Shown here piece after piece: positions 26,801 to 35,401 of a stretch of DNA of 51,549 bases. The stretch lies in contig CAIKOJ010000048.1 of assembly GCA_903829015.1 (NCBI GenBank), positions 1 to 51,549 of the forward strand. Direction: 5' to 3'. The position numbers were made by a program, and so were the translations under genes. The stretch is from an uncultured Bacteroidota bacterium. Its GTDB lineage: Bacteria > Bacteroidota > Bacteroidia > Chitinophagales > Chitinophagaceae. A model generated the notes under the pieces. It saw nothing but the letters and a program-made list of their open reading frames with translations. It searched no databases and had not been told where the DNA came from. Position 1 is the first letter of the stretch; each line of letters begins with the position of its first letter.

Positions 26801-27460
26801 CATTTCAATAGTAATTGTAAAATCGGCGTTACGCAGTGCCACCAGCGATGGATTTTTGATCACCCACTGAAATGGAGCCGGCTTTTCAAATGGCTTAGTT
26901 GGCTGCAACAACCTCGAAGAACCCTCCCTGAATACATTGGGTGCGGCTACTAATATAAAAACCAGCACTAACAGCAACGGCAGCAAAAACGGCAGGTACT
27001 TCTTATTCTTGGAAAGATCAATGGCCTTGCCTATCGGCACCACAGATATCTGACCTATCTTTTGGTTGATGCTCGCTTCAGCCAGTTCGCGGCTGGATAT
27101 GTTGTCATTCTGCCTCTTAAGCTGCAGTATATTCAGCAACCGATCACTCACCTCCGGAAAATGCTGCCCAATGATTTCTGCTGCCCGTTCGTGAGATATA
27201 ACACTGCCCAGCCTTGCCATCTTGGTAAGCGGAATGACCACCCACGCCACAAGTGCAGTGATACCCAATGCCAGAAATGCCGAAACGATGGTAATACGCA
27301 CCCATACGGGCAGGTACAGATAGTATTCACCCACGCTCACGGTAAGAATGTAAAACAGTACACAACTCAGAAACACCAGGCTGCCCCGTATTACCTTATT
27401 TGCATAGTATTTCCTAATAAATGCATCCAGCCTCCCTATCAGCCAATCGTAGTTGTTCAT
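23855..27460 (-). CDS. DUF4175-family large membrane protein
   Basis: Protein of 1201 residues, a family typical of Bacteroidota. Helices at about 25-45, 53-76 and 152-172 anchor the N-terminus. Residues about 180-480 are beta-rich, Ig-like, presumably periplasmic. From about 490 to 690 a long Gln/Lys/Glu/Met-rich coiled coil (MEEMMRRQMDLK-type heptads) follows. Then comes a low-complexity Lys/Asp/Gly stretch of DKK..GDKK units (about 690-830), a further helical part, a Gly/Lys-rich linker, and a final coiled coil. Function unknown; a scaffold in the envelope is plausible. The long open frames on the other strand here are artefacts of the Lys/Glu bias. Confidence 0.82.
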   Translation of the reverse strand: MNNYDWLIGRLDAFIRKYYANKVIRGSLVFLSCVLFYILTVSVGEYYLYLPVWVRITIVSAFLALGITALVAWVVIPLTKMARLGSVISHERAAEIIGQHFPEVSDRLLNILQLKRQNDNISSRELAEASINQKIGQISVVPIGKAIDLSKNKKYLPFLLPLLLVLVFILVAAPNVFREGSSRLLQPTKPFEKPAPFQWVIKNPSLVALRNADFTITIEMKGSALPAEVSVEMGSERLPMQPLENHCFQYTFKNVTDAIHFRFFAAGFYSGDNTIKVVQRPVLKEFKVQVNYPAYTGKKNEVRSSLSDMTLPAGTTVNWTFVTEHTDAASIHFGNGAPNPLNKGGATYGYQYRFMNDTAYTITLENRNAGIADSYHYNVQVIPDQYPVLQVQQFRDTVSGKQVLITGSAGDDYGITRVTFNYEVSDKNKTVLTKSIPVKISGGVLSAFQQYFDIKSLNLLPGQKVSYFIEAWDNDGVHGSKASRSEVMAFFMYNEKQLDSAINENSKQINSGISNSTQKTQQLQNDYKSMQSKMLQSQSMDWEQKESLEEMMRRQMDLKTNLENIKQRFEEQVQQSEQKKYSENLQEKQKEMEKQLDNLLNKELEEQMKKLQELMQKLNKEDAMESMQKLEQDNKLFKMDMERMQELMKKMEMQMRMEDMANKMDDLAKKERALQKETEKAEQNDKKNGDQKSGDKKDDQKGQEKSGDKKSSDGKDDKKAGDKNGEQKSADKKDEKAGDKKDGKENAPKDSKALSKEQQELKKELDKAMKDDMKEAQKLAKETKQDGKLDDEQQQAKDAEKEMQNSEDELSQDKKDKASKSQDKAAQNLEQMAKSLRKKAGGMDMEQIEIDIKSTRQLLTNLMRLSFEQEDLMESVSKTSNTTQAYITNQEIQNRLRKNSFMIRDSLFALSKRIDKLPAIVNRETTGLEYNMKKAVEALENRNQPATVTFQQYVMTHTNNLALMLNEILANLMQMESQSKQEGGEGSCSKPGKKPGGMTSKKGKGPGQQLADIISGQKKLGESMEQMQKPGGSKSGKSGEGQGKTGNKQGKEGESDENGNSEQIARLAEQQAALRRKIQELTSLLNSQGLGNSKELREIEQKMDKTETDLVNKRLTNELLLRQKEIETRMLEVEKSLREQEQDDKRSSKSAEEISRPVPPALQKYITDQKQLLELYKTVPPQLKPYYKEMVENYFHIIGNK

Positions 27461-27574
27461 AGTAAATCAGGTATGCAATATAATTGATTTTTCAGTGTAA
27501 GAAAGGTTAAAATAAGGCCGAATTTTAGCTTATCGGGGCTTTTACACACAATCAATTTAATTAATTTATTTTAT

Positions 27575-27582
27575 TACATTTG
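27575..27582 (+). promoter_or_regulatory. -7 element TACATTTG
   Basis: Exact TAnnTTTG, 32 nt before ATG 27615, in an AT-rich gap between divergent genes. Confidence 0.45.
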
Positions 27583-27614
27583 AACCTACCCATTGCTTAA
27601 AGTAAGGAACGTCT

Positions 27615-29084
27615 ATGACTAACAACCATTACAATCACAAAGGTCGGATCTCCGGTAGCCAGACTATTTTACTGACATTCATAGCACTTGCCGGCATCTT
27701 CATTGGAAGCTTTTTCATTTTTGATTTTCAAGACGGGGCAAAATTGTTGTTTGAAAAAGTTACGGCAAAAACAAATCATAAAGCTCCTGTTGCTACCGAT
27801 ACTACAGATAGTGCCGCACCGGTAGTCTACCGGGATACATTGACAATAGAAACGCATTTAGACACTGTTGCTGAAGACAGGAAATTGTTTTATGAAATTG
27901 AATTTGAGCCTGCCGCTATAATCGATTCAATAATATCTGAATACTTAACCGGTAATTCGCGGCTCGTGTACAGCTTTGAACAAAATTCAAAAATATCAGA
28001 CACACTTCGTGAAGAGCTGCGTTACCGGAAATGGTTGGCTGCCAATTTACCGGATTCAGAACTCAACCAAATGCTGGTAAGTAAACAGTTATTTATAAAC
28101 CGGGATTCCTTTGATGAATCCTGCCTTATGGTAACCGATACCGGCAAAAAAACCAGGAAAACATCATCACCTATTCTCTGGGACTATTACATCAACTACT
28201 CATTGAAATACCACAAACCGATCATTCCATTCCATTTACAAAGCGAAGTGCGCCAGCGTGTATGTTATTTCAACTCCAATAACGATTTCTTTACTGCAAA
28301 TCCGCCTTTCCTACTATGGGCGCTTTTGCTTATTATTCAGTACGGACTGTTCCCTGCGCTTACATTATCGGGCATAATAGTGGTCAGAAATTTCAAGATG
28401 CGTTATCCCGACGTTTATAAAAGAAAAAAGAACAAATGGCTCATTTATTTTTATCCGCTGTTGTCGGCCTTTACTATTCTGGTACTCGTCTATTCGGCGT
28501 TCTTCACTTTTTTCAACCCAAACTACCTTAGAACCGGGCTTTTTTATGTACATCTTTCCGGAGCACTTGTCGCAGGTAGTTTTTTCTCGGGACTAACTGG
28601 TACCATTTGTTTCACCGGTTTTTTACTGATCTCCGGAACCCGGAACCACGCCGAAACAGACAACGAAATTACTGAACGGGAAATAGATCTGCTCAATGAC
28701 ATGAACGTGTTGTTTAACAATCTGCTTATTATTGCATCGCTGGTACTATGTATGATTGTGCTTACAACTGGTTCACTATATTCATCTATTGGCGAATTGG
28801 AGTTCATTAAAAAGGTGCATGACGATATAGGCTACACCCCGTTTGGCTATTCAAATGTGATGTTGGTGGCATCGTTATGTTCGTTGTTATTACTTTTCTT
28901 TTTTGTTCCGGCTAAATTAAGGTTGATGGCCATGGAAACAAGAATTAAGAAAATAGACCCTGACGACAAAAGGATAGGTAAACCCGCGGATATACTAGGG
29001 ATAGCCAAAAGCATATTTATCGTTGGCCTTCCGGTAATAACGAGCATTGTTCACTTCGTCATCAGCTCGTTTGCGAATAAATAA
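27615..29084 (+). CDS. Orphan multi-pass membrane protein
   Basis: Protein of 489 residues, unrecognised. One helix near the N-terminus (about 18-40), a 185-residue mainly hydrophilic segment with many acidic residues and Thr, then six further helices (about 228-250, 278-302, 313-337, 365-388, 410-432 and 462-485). The loop between the last two carries a charged LRLMAMETRIKKIDPDDK stretch. Topology suggests a large extracytoplasmic domain after helix 1. Transcribed alone, divergent from the DUF4175 gene. Confidence 0.6.
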   Translation: MTNNHYNHKGRISGSQTILLTFIALAGIFIGSFFIFDFQDGAKLLFEKVTAKTNHKAPVATDTTDSAAPVVYRDTLTIETHLDTVAEDRKLFYEIEFEPAAIIDSIISEYLTGNSRLVYSFEQNSKISDTLREELRYRKWLAANLPDSELNQMLVSKQLFINRDSFDESCLMVTDTGKKTRKTSSPILWDYYINYSLKYHKPIIPFHLQSEVRQRVCYFNSNNDFFTANPPFLLWALLLIIQYGLFPALTLSGIIVVRNFKMRYPDVYKRKKNKWLIYFYPLLSAFTILVLVYSAFFTFFNPNYLRTGLFYVHLSGALVAGSFFSGLTGTICFTGFLLISGTRNHAETDNEITEREIDLLNDMNVLFNNLLIIASLVLCMIVLTTGSLYSSIGELEFIKKVHDDIGYTPFGYSNVMLVASLCSLLLLFFFVPAKLRLMAMETRIKKIDPDDKRIGKPADILGIAKSIFIVGLPVITSIVHFVISSFANK

Positions 29085-29201
29085 AAAGTTTGGGCACCTC
29101 AAATGGTTAGTAGAGTACCTCGTAAAACCAAACGTGGAGATACCAGGTGAATCCTAAGATATTTTCCACTGGCAATTCAGAAAACGTTGAAATAACATAA
29201 T

Positions 29202-30014
29202 TTATGCCTTCTTCAATGGAGAATCAGGCTCGTTAAGAAAGTGCTTGTAAACGAGTTTATCAGCCAGTGAAGGGAAGAATTTATTGACCCATACTGCCAG
29301 CTTTCCTTGCCGGGTCATCACAATAGTGCGTTTGCGGCTGCTGATGCCATCGAGTATTCGCCGTGCACATTCTTCGGCACTCATGAGTTTGCTTTCGTCG
29401 AGCGGAGTCTCTGCCTGCGCAGAACCATCACTGCTGCGTGCTACATTACGGATATTAGAAGAAGTAAAACCCGGCGAAACCCACATAACATGCACCCCAG
29501 AATGCAATAACTCTGTTCTCAATGCCTCCAGAAAACCCTGCAATGCAAACTTAGAGGCAGAATACCCGGTACGTGCGGGAAGCCCCCGGTAACCGGCTAT
29601 GGAGGATATCCCAACAATAATGCCCTTCCTTTTTTGAACTGAAGGCAGCGCATACTTAGTACAATTTACTGCACCCCAGAAATTAATATCCATTAGCTCC
29701 CTCAACACAGAGAGGTTCACATCTGCAAACAATGCGCGCATGCTGATGCCTGCATTGTTAATGAGTATATCTACCCCTCCCCATCTGGCAGTTACAGCTT
29801 CGATAAAACTTTGGCAGTCCGTCTCTTTGCTTACATCTGCCTGCATGCACAGCAGTTTATCTGATGGCGCAAATAGCCCTTTCAGTTTATCCAGGTTGCG
29901 AGCACACACTGCTACCCTTGCTCCTGATTTCAGAGCTTCCTCAACCAGTGCCTTCCCTATTCCCGAGGAGCCACCGGTTATAACAACCACCTTATTGTCA
30001 AAAAACGAATCCAA
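29202..30014 (-). CDS. Short-chain dehydrogenase/reductase, TTG start
   Basis: NAD(P)-dependent oxidoreductase of 270 residues with a Rossmann fold. Cofactor motif TGGSSGIG (13-20), structural NNAG (86-89), catalytic Ser138 (GISSIAG) and YSASK (Tyr151, Lys155). The start is TTG at 30014 (MDSFFDNKVVVITGG); no upstream ATG is in frame. Substrate cannot be told. It follows the lipase gene by 88 nt on the same strand. Confidence 0.9.
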   Translation of the reverse strand: MDSFFDNKVVVITGGSSGIGKALVEEALKSGARVAVCARNLDKLKGLFAPSDKLLCMQADVSKETDCQSFIEAVTARWGGVDILINNAGISMRALFADVNLSVLRELMDINFWGAVNCTKYALPSVQKRKGIIVGISSIAGYRGLPARTGYSASKFALQGFLEALRTELLHSGVHVMWVSPGFTSSNIRNVARSSDGSAQAETPLDESKLMSAEECARRILDGISSRKRTIVMTRQGKLAVWVNKFFPSLADKLVYKHFLNEPDSPLKKA

Positions 30015-30102
30015 TTACAATCTTTTCAGTTACGGGTTAAAGATACAGGTGTTGTGCCAAAAACATACAATTCATCACTTTGCACCCAACAAATCCCGGG
30101 AC

Positions 30103-31206
30103 TTATTTGTAATTCTTATTTACCAGGTAATAATACGGAGCAAAAAGATGGTGCCTAAAAATATTGGAACCTGTATCCGGAAAAATCTTGTGGTATTCTG
30201 CATCCGGCTGCAATACTATTGTTGTACCGGCCGTAGCATAGTTAAAACTGTGTGCATACTCAGGCTGATCCAGATCTACCAGGTATTTCGCGATCTGGGT
30301 ATATAATTTCCTGCCCAGGTATTTCTCGTATTTCCGCTGTGCTTTTTTTGTAGACCTGTTCAGCTGATTATAAATATGAGTTATGTAGTACCTCACTATA
30401 AAATTCTGCTTACGCATACTGCGTTTGGTAAACCCAAAAGGATCATCGTTAATATCTTTCAGCGTTTGTATGGTACCGGGCATTTCAGGCACCCAATCTA
30501 CTGTGCTCACAACATTAAAACCCCAGCCACCCCTTGTTAGAAAATCGTAATCATAAGCATAGTACAGATTGCCCGGTTTGGGTCCGGCACTACAGTATGT
30601 TTTTATTACCAGATCTTTGGGCAGCTTTCCATCAGCCATCTGATAACGTATATAAGACGTTAGCAAAAAAGCGAGTGCCCCACCTTGGCTATGACCTTCA
30701 ATCAATATTTGCCTTACCCCCTTGCCATACCATGTTTTGATCTTTTCGGTAATATCTGGTATGAGGCAACTGATACCAATAGCCCAACCCACATGCACAA
30801 GTGCTTTAGGGGTACCTGCAAACTTATAGCTGAAAGGTTTTCCGGGTTCAATATTCAATTTCCCTTCGGCAGGTATCATAGCCGAATAAAAGTTTTCCAA
30901 CAGGCTCGATTGATCAGAAGTAGTGCCGCGTAAGTCGATAGCAATAGTTGTTTTGTCTTTATTCACCCAAAGCTCCCATTTATTCTTCAACCCCATTTCC
31001 GGTGAATCGTACACCTTTTCAAAGTTCATCGTCTTCGTCAAATCCAACTTGAACTTTTTATCAACGTGCTGTGAGCATCGGTGCAATACTCCTAAATATT
31101 CATCTGCATCAAACCCTGGCTTCAAAGTTTGAGCGAAGGATGTAGCGGTGTAAAATAAAATGCCAAAAAAACCGAATTGGAATAAACGCAGGAATTTAGA
31201 AAACAT
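30103..31206 (-). CDS. Secreted class 3 lipase-like protein
   Basis: Exported hydrolase of 367 residues. The signal peptide is MFSKFLRLFQFGFFGILFYT and onward, cleaved near SFA. The class 3 lipase signature EGHSQGGALA holds the nucleophile Ser; TTIAIDLRGTTS resembles the oxyanion-loop strand of this family, and WVPEMP lies near the acid. ATG 31206 is preferred: a frame opening at TTG 31212 overlaps the -7 element. The promoter ends 3 nt before the ATG. Downstream of the aminopeptidase gene by 45 nt. Confidence 0.8.
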   Translation of the reverse strand: MFSKFLRLFQFGFFGILFYTATSFAQTLKPGFDADEYLGVLHRCSQHVDKKFKLDLTKTMNFEKVYDSPEMGLKNKWELWVNKDKTTIAIDLRGTTSDQSSLLENFYSAMIPAEGKLNIEPGKPFSYKFAGTPKALVHVGWAIGISCLIPDITEKIKTWYGKGVRQILIEGHSQGGALAFLLTSYIRYQMADGKLPKDLVIKTYCSAGPKPGNLYYAYDYDFLTRGGWGFNVVSTVDWVPEMPGTIQTLKDINDDPFGFTKRSMRKQNFIVRYYITHIYNQLNRSTKKAQRKYEKYLGRKLYTQIAKYLVDLDQPEYAHSFNYATAGTTIVLQPDAEYHKIFPDTGSNIFRHHLFAPYYYLVNKNYK

Positions 31207-31209
31207 ATC

Positions 31210-31217
31210 CAAAATTA
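31210..31217 (-). promoter_or_regulatory. -7 element TAATTTTG directly before the lipase ATG
   Basis: CAAAATTA on the plus strand, that is TAATTTTG on the minus strand, ends 3 nt before the start codon at 31206; predicts a leaderless transcript. Confidence 0.4.
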
Positions 31218-31251
31218 TGGCTTTTCAGGAACAAACAGCCTGATTAAAAAG

Positions 31252-33876
31252 TTATGACTTTTCAAAAACTGCTTTCATTTTCTTAATGCTGTCCTTAAGG
31301 ATATCAACATCTGTCTCGGCATCTATCACTTTCTGCAGCATAGGTTTTAACAATGCCAGCCTTGCCCTGGCTGGTGCACTTACCTCCGTCTGTTCCGATT
31401 TCGGATTGGTGTTCAAATCATCTGCTAAACTGAAGAGGACGTTATTGAATGCTGACCGGTAAGTCCTCAACCCTTCTGTATTTATCAAATCTACCAACAC
31501 ACTGGCACAATCCCGAAATGACTCATCACTTTTCACTTTTCTCAGGTAATTGTGCATTGCAGACGAAAGATAAAATCGTTTGTTGCCAAAAATATAAGGC
31601 ACATATTTCGCAAACAACTGAGCATCTTCATCGGCTGCCCTCTTGCCAATAACAGACCAAACTGCCGCAAGCAGGTTTGTCTTTGGGTCTGTTGATACCA
31701 TTTCTTTGGCCAACTGATACGCTGCCTCAGTATCTATCTTGTAAAGTGCCTCCAGCGAAGCACCTGCTATGGAATACGAACTATAATGCACGCCCAGAAT
31801 CATTAAGTCTCTGGCAGCACTAATTTTCCATTCACCCAAAATTTCAAAAGCCTCAGTACGCACAAGTTTATCACTGTCATACTTTGCCATTGAGATTACA
31901 TAGTCGGTCCACCTTGTCCTGTAGGTTTCGTTGCTGGTATTCTTGATCTGAGTCAATGCGTACCTCCTTATTGAATGTATATTATCAGCGAGTGCAAGGT
32001 CTATGATCGATTGCGAGCTGGCATCTGATAGTTGCTTGCCTGCAGCACTTACAGCAAGTCGCTTACTGATGTAGTCATCCGTGTTCACGAACTGAGTTTT
32101 GAAATCCTCCATCTGCTTCCCATCCTTTAACTCCCCCGGCAGTACATGTGTATAGTCAGGAACTATTACCGGCCTTACTCCGTTTTTGTAGGGCAATTTA
32201 AACGACTGTTTTCTTTTGTTTATATCCCAGTTAACAACTGTTTTCAGAGTACCATAAAATATCGCTGTCTTCAAAGGCAATTTGTATAAATAGCTACTGT
32301 CTGCCTGTGTTTGTGCAACTGTTACTGTGGTTGTCTGCAATGAATCATTGTTTACGTAACTGTATTTTAATGCAGGGTGCCCCGCATGGTAATACCATTG
32401 ATTAAAAAACCAGCTCCAGTCCTGCCCGGTTGCTTCTTCTACGGCCATACGCCAGTTATGCGCCTCGGCCGAATGGAGCGCATTTTTAGTTAGATATAGG
32501 TTCATTGCCTTGTTGAATGCCGAATCGCCAACCAGGCTGTTCAGATAACGAAGTACAGCCCCACCTTTATTATATGAAATCCCGTCAAACACATCTTCAC
32601 GACTATCATAGTTAAACCGCACAAGCTGCGGATCGTTATAATTGGAATAACTAAGATAACCGCTAAGGTCATTGAACGCCAGTTCATCTGCCGATTCATT
32701 GCCATATCTGTATCTCCGCCACAACTGCTCTCCATAGTTGGCAAAAGATTCATTCACAGTAATGTTGCTCCAAGACTCACAGGTTACATAATCACCAAAC
32801 CACTGATGAAACAATTCATGTGAAACGACATCCTCAGAGTTTCTGTCCGCCACCTCCCTCGGGTTCTGGTTCACAAACTCTCCAAACAAAGTAGCAGAAG
32901 TGTTTTCCATGGCACCTGAAACATAGTCGCGTACCACTACCTGGCTATATTTATTCCACGGGTAAGGCACTCCGGTACGTTGCGAAAAAAACTCCATCAT
33001 TTCGCGGGTATGATTAAACATCAGGTACGCATAGTGTTCATACTCGGGCTCCACATAATAGCTCACCTCCTTATTCCTCCAGTGGTTAACATCTACCTTG
33101 AACTTACCAATAGCAAACATGACAGCATACGCCTGTATGGGCATATCCATCTTCCATATATCGGTACGCAAACCTTTGACTGCAAGAGATTTCTTTACTA
33201 AGGCTCCGTTACTTAATGTAGTAAAGCTATCAGGCACAGTTAGCTCAATCTGTGTAGTAAAACGTGTATTGGGTTTATCTATCGTGATCATCCAATGAGA
33301 GTTGGACTCTGTTTCACCTTGTGTCCATATCTGGGCTGGTTTGTGCGGTATTGTATGATCTGTGTTGATGAAATAAAGCCCTCGGTCGTCTCTAATTGCT
33401 CCACTACCACCGGATTGGTTCGCATAGGGCATTGCGGTGTATTTCAGATACAATTCTACATTATCGGTCGGCTTATATAATTGACTAAAGAATATCTTTA
33501 ACTTATCATTTTCATAGACAAAATTCAGCTTCGACTTTCCCTTCGGTCCAACCAGCAACACGCTGTCTATTTTCATACCCTTGGCATCAAGATCAATCGT
33601 ATCTACCTGATAAAAATAAGGACGCATTGTGATCCATTCTTTTACATCAGCCGTCTTGTGCATCATATCGAACGACAATGCTACTCGTGTATTATTTATC
33701 TCCCATACTCTGGGTGCCGATGGCTGGTATGGAGCACTGCCTGCCGGTGCCACTATCTCCATGGTATCGAGCGTAACATACGAAACGGAATCTTTGCTTG
33801 TTGTGTCTTTAATTGTAGTCTGGGCGTAACCTGACGCACATTGCAGTAGCAACAAGAATAGAAACGTCCGAACCAT
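31252..33876 (-). CDS. M1-family metallo-aminopeptidase, exported
   Basis: Zinc aminopeptidase of 874 residues with a signal peptide (cleavage near GYAQ, 19). The exopeptidase motif GAMENTS (321-327), the zinc motif HELFH (353-357) and the third ligand Glu376 (NESFANYGE) are all present, as is a catalytic-Tyr region (SYNKGGAVLRYL). The C-terminal 300 residues are helical HEAT-like repeats. Lacks a T9SS tail, so probably periplasmic; trims peptides for uptake. Lies between yraN and the lipase gene, all on the minus strand. Confidence 0.93.
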   Translation of the reverse strand: MVRTFLFLLLLQCASGYAQTTIKDTTSKDSVSYVTLDTMEIVAPAGSAPYQPSAPRVWEINNTRVALSFDMMHKTADVKEWITMRPYFYQVDTIDLDAKGMKIDSVLLVGPKGKSKLNFVYENDKLKIFFSQLYKPTDNVELYLKYTAMPYANQSGGSGAIRDDRGLYFINTDHTIPHKPAQIWTQGETESNSHWMITIDKPNTRFTTQIELTVPDSFTTLSNGALVKKSLAVKGLRTDIWKMDMPIQAYAVMFAIGKFKVDVNHWRNKEVSYYVEPEYEHYAYLMFNHTREMMEFFSQRTGVPYPWNKYSQVVVRDYVSGAMENTSATLFGEFVNQNPREVADRNSEDVVSHELFHQWFGDYVTCESWSNITVNESFANYGEQLWRRYRYGNESADELAFNDLSGYLSYSNYNDPQLVRFNYDSREDVFDGISYNKGGAVLRYLNSLVGDSAFNKAMNLYLTKNALHSAEAHNWRMAVEEATGQDWSWFFNQWYYHAGHPALKYSYVNNDSLQTTTVTVAQTQADSSYLYKLPLKTAIFYGTLKTVVNWDINKRKQSFKLPYKNGVRPVIVPDYTHVLPGELKDGKQMEDFKTQFVNTDDYISKRLAVSAAGKQLSDASSQSIIDLALADNIHSIRRYALTQIKNTSNETYRTRWTDYVISMAKYDSDKLVRTEAFEILGEWKISAARDLMILGVHYSSYSIAGASLEALYKIDTEAAYQLAKEMVSTDPKTNLLAAVWSVIGKRAADEDAQLFAKYVPYIFGNKRFYLSSAMHNYLRKVKSDESFRDCASVLVDLINTEGLRTYRSAFNNVLFSLADDLNTNPKSEQTEVSAPARARLALLKPMLQKVIDAETDVDILKDSIKKMKAVFEKS

Positions 33877-33968
33877 AAATACCTGCAGTTGATTAAGTGA
33901 AACGGTAAAAGTAGGATTATAAATTTAAATATTTCCACCTTCAAAAGGGGCAATTGTAGTTGGCTCCG

Positions 33969-34325
33969 TCAGTAAAACGCTTCTTCAAAATGCACAATTT
34001 CTTTGACTATGTCTTTATCTAAAATTATGCTGATAATATCAAATCTTACATTTATATACTGGGGGAACTGAGCAGTATAATCAGTTGCAGCTATTCTCAA
34101 AAACTCCTGTTTCTTTCGGGTCACGGCTTCCTCCGGATAGCTGATAATCGACTTCGAACGGGTCTTTATTTCAACAATAACTAATATATCGTCCTTAAAC
34201 GCTACGATATCCACTTCCTTCTTACCGCTGCGCCAATTCTTATGCAGTATATTATAACCTTTATTTAGCAAAAACTCTGCTCCAATTTGTTCGCCCTTTA
34301 TACCAATTTTACTATGTTTGGACAT
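33969..34325 (-). CDS. YraN/UPF0102 family protein
   Basis: Small protein of 118 residues with a restriction-endonuclease-like fold. Family motifs: GIKGEQIGAEFLLNKGYNIL near the N-terminus, KEVDIVA with a conserved Asp, and IVEIKTRS (E-x-K core). Usual length. The biochemical role is unsettled; some relatives bind or cut branched DNA. Its start region overlaps the promoter of the divergent isomerase gene 18 nt away. Confidence 0.9.
   Translation of the reverse strand: MSKHSKIGIKGEQIGAEFLLNKGYNILHKNWRSGKKEVDIVAFKDDILVIVEIKTRSKSIISYPEEAVTRKKQEFLRIAATDYTAQFPQYINVRFDIISIILDKDIVKEIVHFEEAFY
34313..34320 (+). promoter_or_regulatory. -7 element TATGTTTG inside the 5' end of yraN
   Basis: Exact TAnnTTTG, 23 nt before ATG 34344; TTTG at 34286-34289 with a longer than normal 23-nt spacer. 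The element overlaps the opposite-strand yraN coding sequence. Confidence 0.45.
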
Positions 34326-34343
34326 TAAACGATAGCTAACGCA

Positions 34344-35336
34344 ATGAAAAAATTAGTACTGGATTTTCCAATACAGTTGCACGAAGCAATAATAATAGGA
34401 AAAAATCACCGTTTTTTAGCACCTGCCAAAGAATTTAGCAACGTAGTTGTAACCGGTCTTGGCGGCAGCGGCATAGGCGGATCTATAGTTCAGAATTATG
34501 TTTTCGATAAACTTAAGATACCATTTATTGTCAACAAAGATTATTTTCTGCCGGCTTTTGTAAGCAGGAAATCACTGGTTATAGTTTGTTCTTATTCGGG
34601 CAATACTGAAGAAACATTAATTGCTATGCGCCAGGCTATACGCAAGCGCGCCACTGTTATTTGTATTACATCTGGCGGTGAGGTAGCTGCAATTGCTAAC
34701 AGCAAAAAATTCGATTGTATTCTTGTTCCTGCAGGAATGCCGCCACGCTCTTGTCTTGGCTATTCTCTAGTGCAGATACTTTATGTACTTGCGCATTTTG
34801 GACTGATCGGTTCACAATTTGAGCGTGAGATAAAGAGTGCTATCAAGGCAATGAAAGCCAATGAGGAAAGCACTCAGAAAAAAGCGGCAATCATTGCTAA
34901 AAAAATACTCGGCAAACTACCTATCATTTATTCTACACCGCTTTTTGAAGGTGTTGCAGTACGGTTCAGGCAGCAGATCAATGAGAACAGCAAAATGCTG
35001 GCCTGGCACCACGTGATACCAGAGATGAACCACAACGAGCTGGTAGGCTGGCGCGATAATGCAGACGATAAGGCAGTGATCATTCTTCGCAGCAAGGATG
35101 ACTACAGCCGTTCGCAGCTAAGAATGGAGATCAACAAGAAAGTAATCAGGAAATATACTCAGACCATAATTGAGATAGAGGCAGAAGGCAAAACCTACTG
35201 GGAGCAAGCATTTCAACTAATACACCTTACCGACTGGGTATCTGTAATACTAGCTGATCTGCGTGAACTCGATGCTACCGAAGTAAAGGTGATCGACTTC
35301 CTGAAGAAATCTTTGAGCAAGGAAGCAATAGTGTAA
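34344..35336 (+). CDS. Bifunctional phosphoglucose/phosphomannose isomerase
   Basis: SIS-domain isomerase of 330 residues interconverting fructose 6-phosphate with glucose 6- and mannose 6-phosphate. Seen: the first SIS domain with TGLGGSGIGGS (about 37-47) and CSYSGNTEET (about 93-102), RSCLGYSLVQILYVL, and the second SIS domain with RFRQQINENSK and PEMNHNELVGW, which carries the catalytic Glu and His typical of archaeal- and Bacteroidota-type enzymes. It replaces or supplements classical Pgi. Confidence 0.92.
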   Translation: MKKLVLDFPIQLHEAIIIGKNHRFLAPAKEFSNVVVTGLGGSGIGGSIVQNYVFDKLKIPFIVNKDYFLPAFVSRKSLVIVCSYSGNTEETLIAMRQAIRKRATVICITSGGEVAAIANSKKFDCILVPAGMPPRSCLGYSLVQILYVLAHFGLIGSQFEREIKSAIKAMKANEESTQKKAAIIAKKILGKLPIIYSTPLFEGVAVRFRQQINENSKMLAWHHVIPEMNHNELVGWRDNADDKAVIILRSKDDYSRSQLRMEINKKVIRKYTQTIIEIEAEGKTYWEQAFQLIHLTDWVSVILADLRELDATEVKVIDFLKKSLSKEAIV

Positions 35337-35401
35337 GCATTTTACGTTTCTCTGTCGTCCGCTTATTACCTGTTCCGTTTTACGGGGCGATATATGTACG
35401 A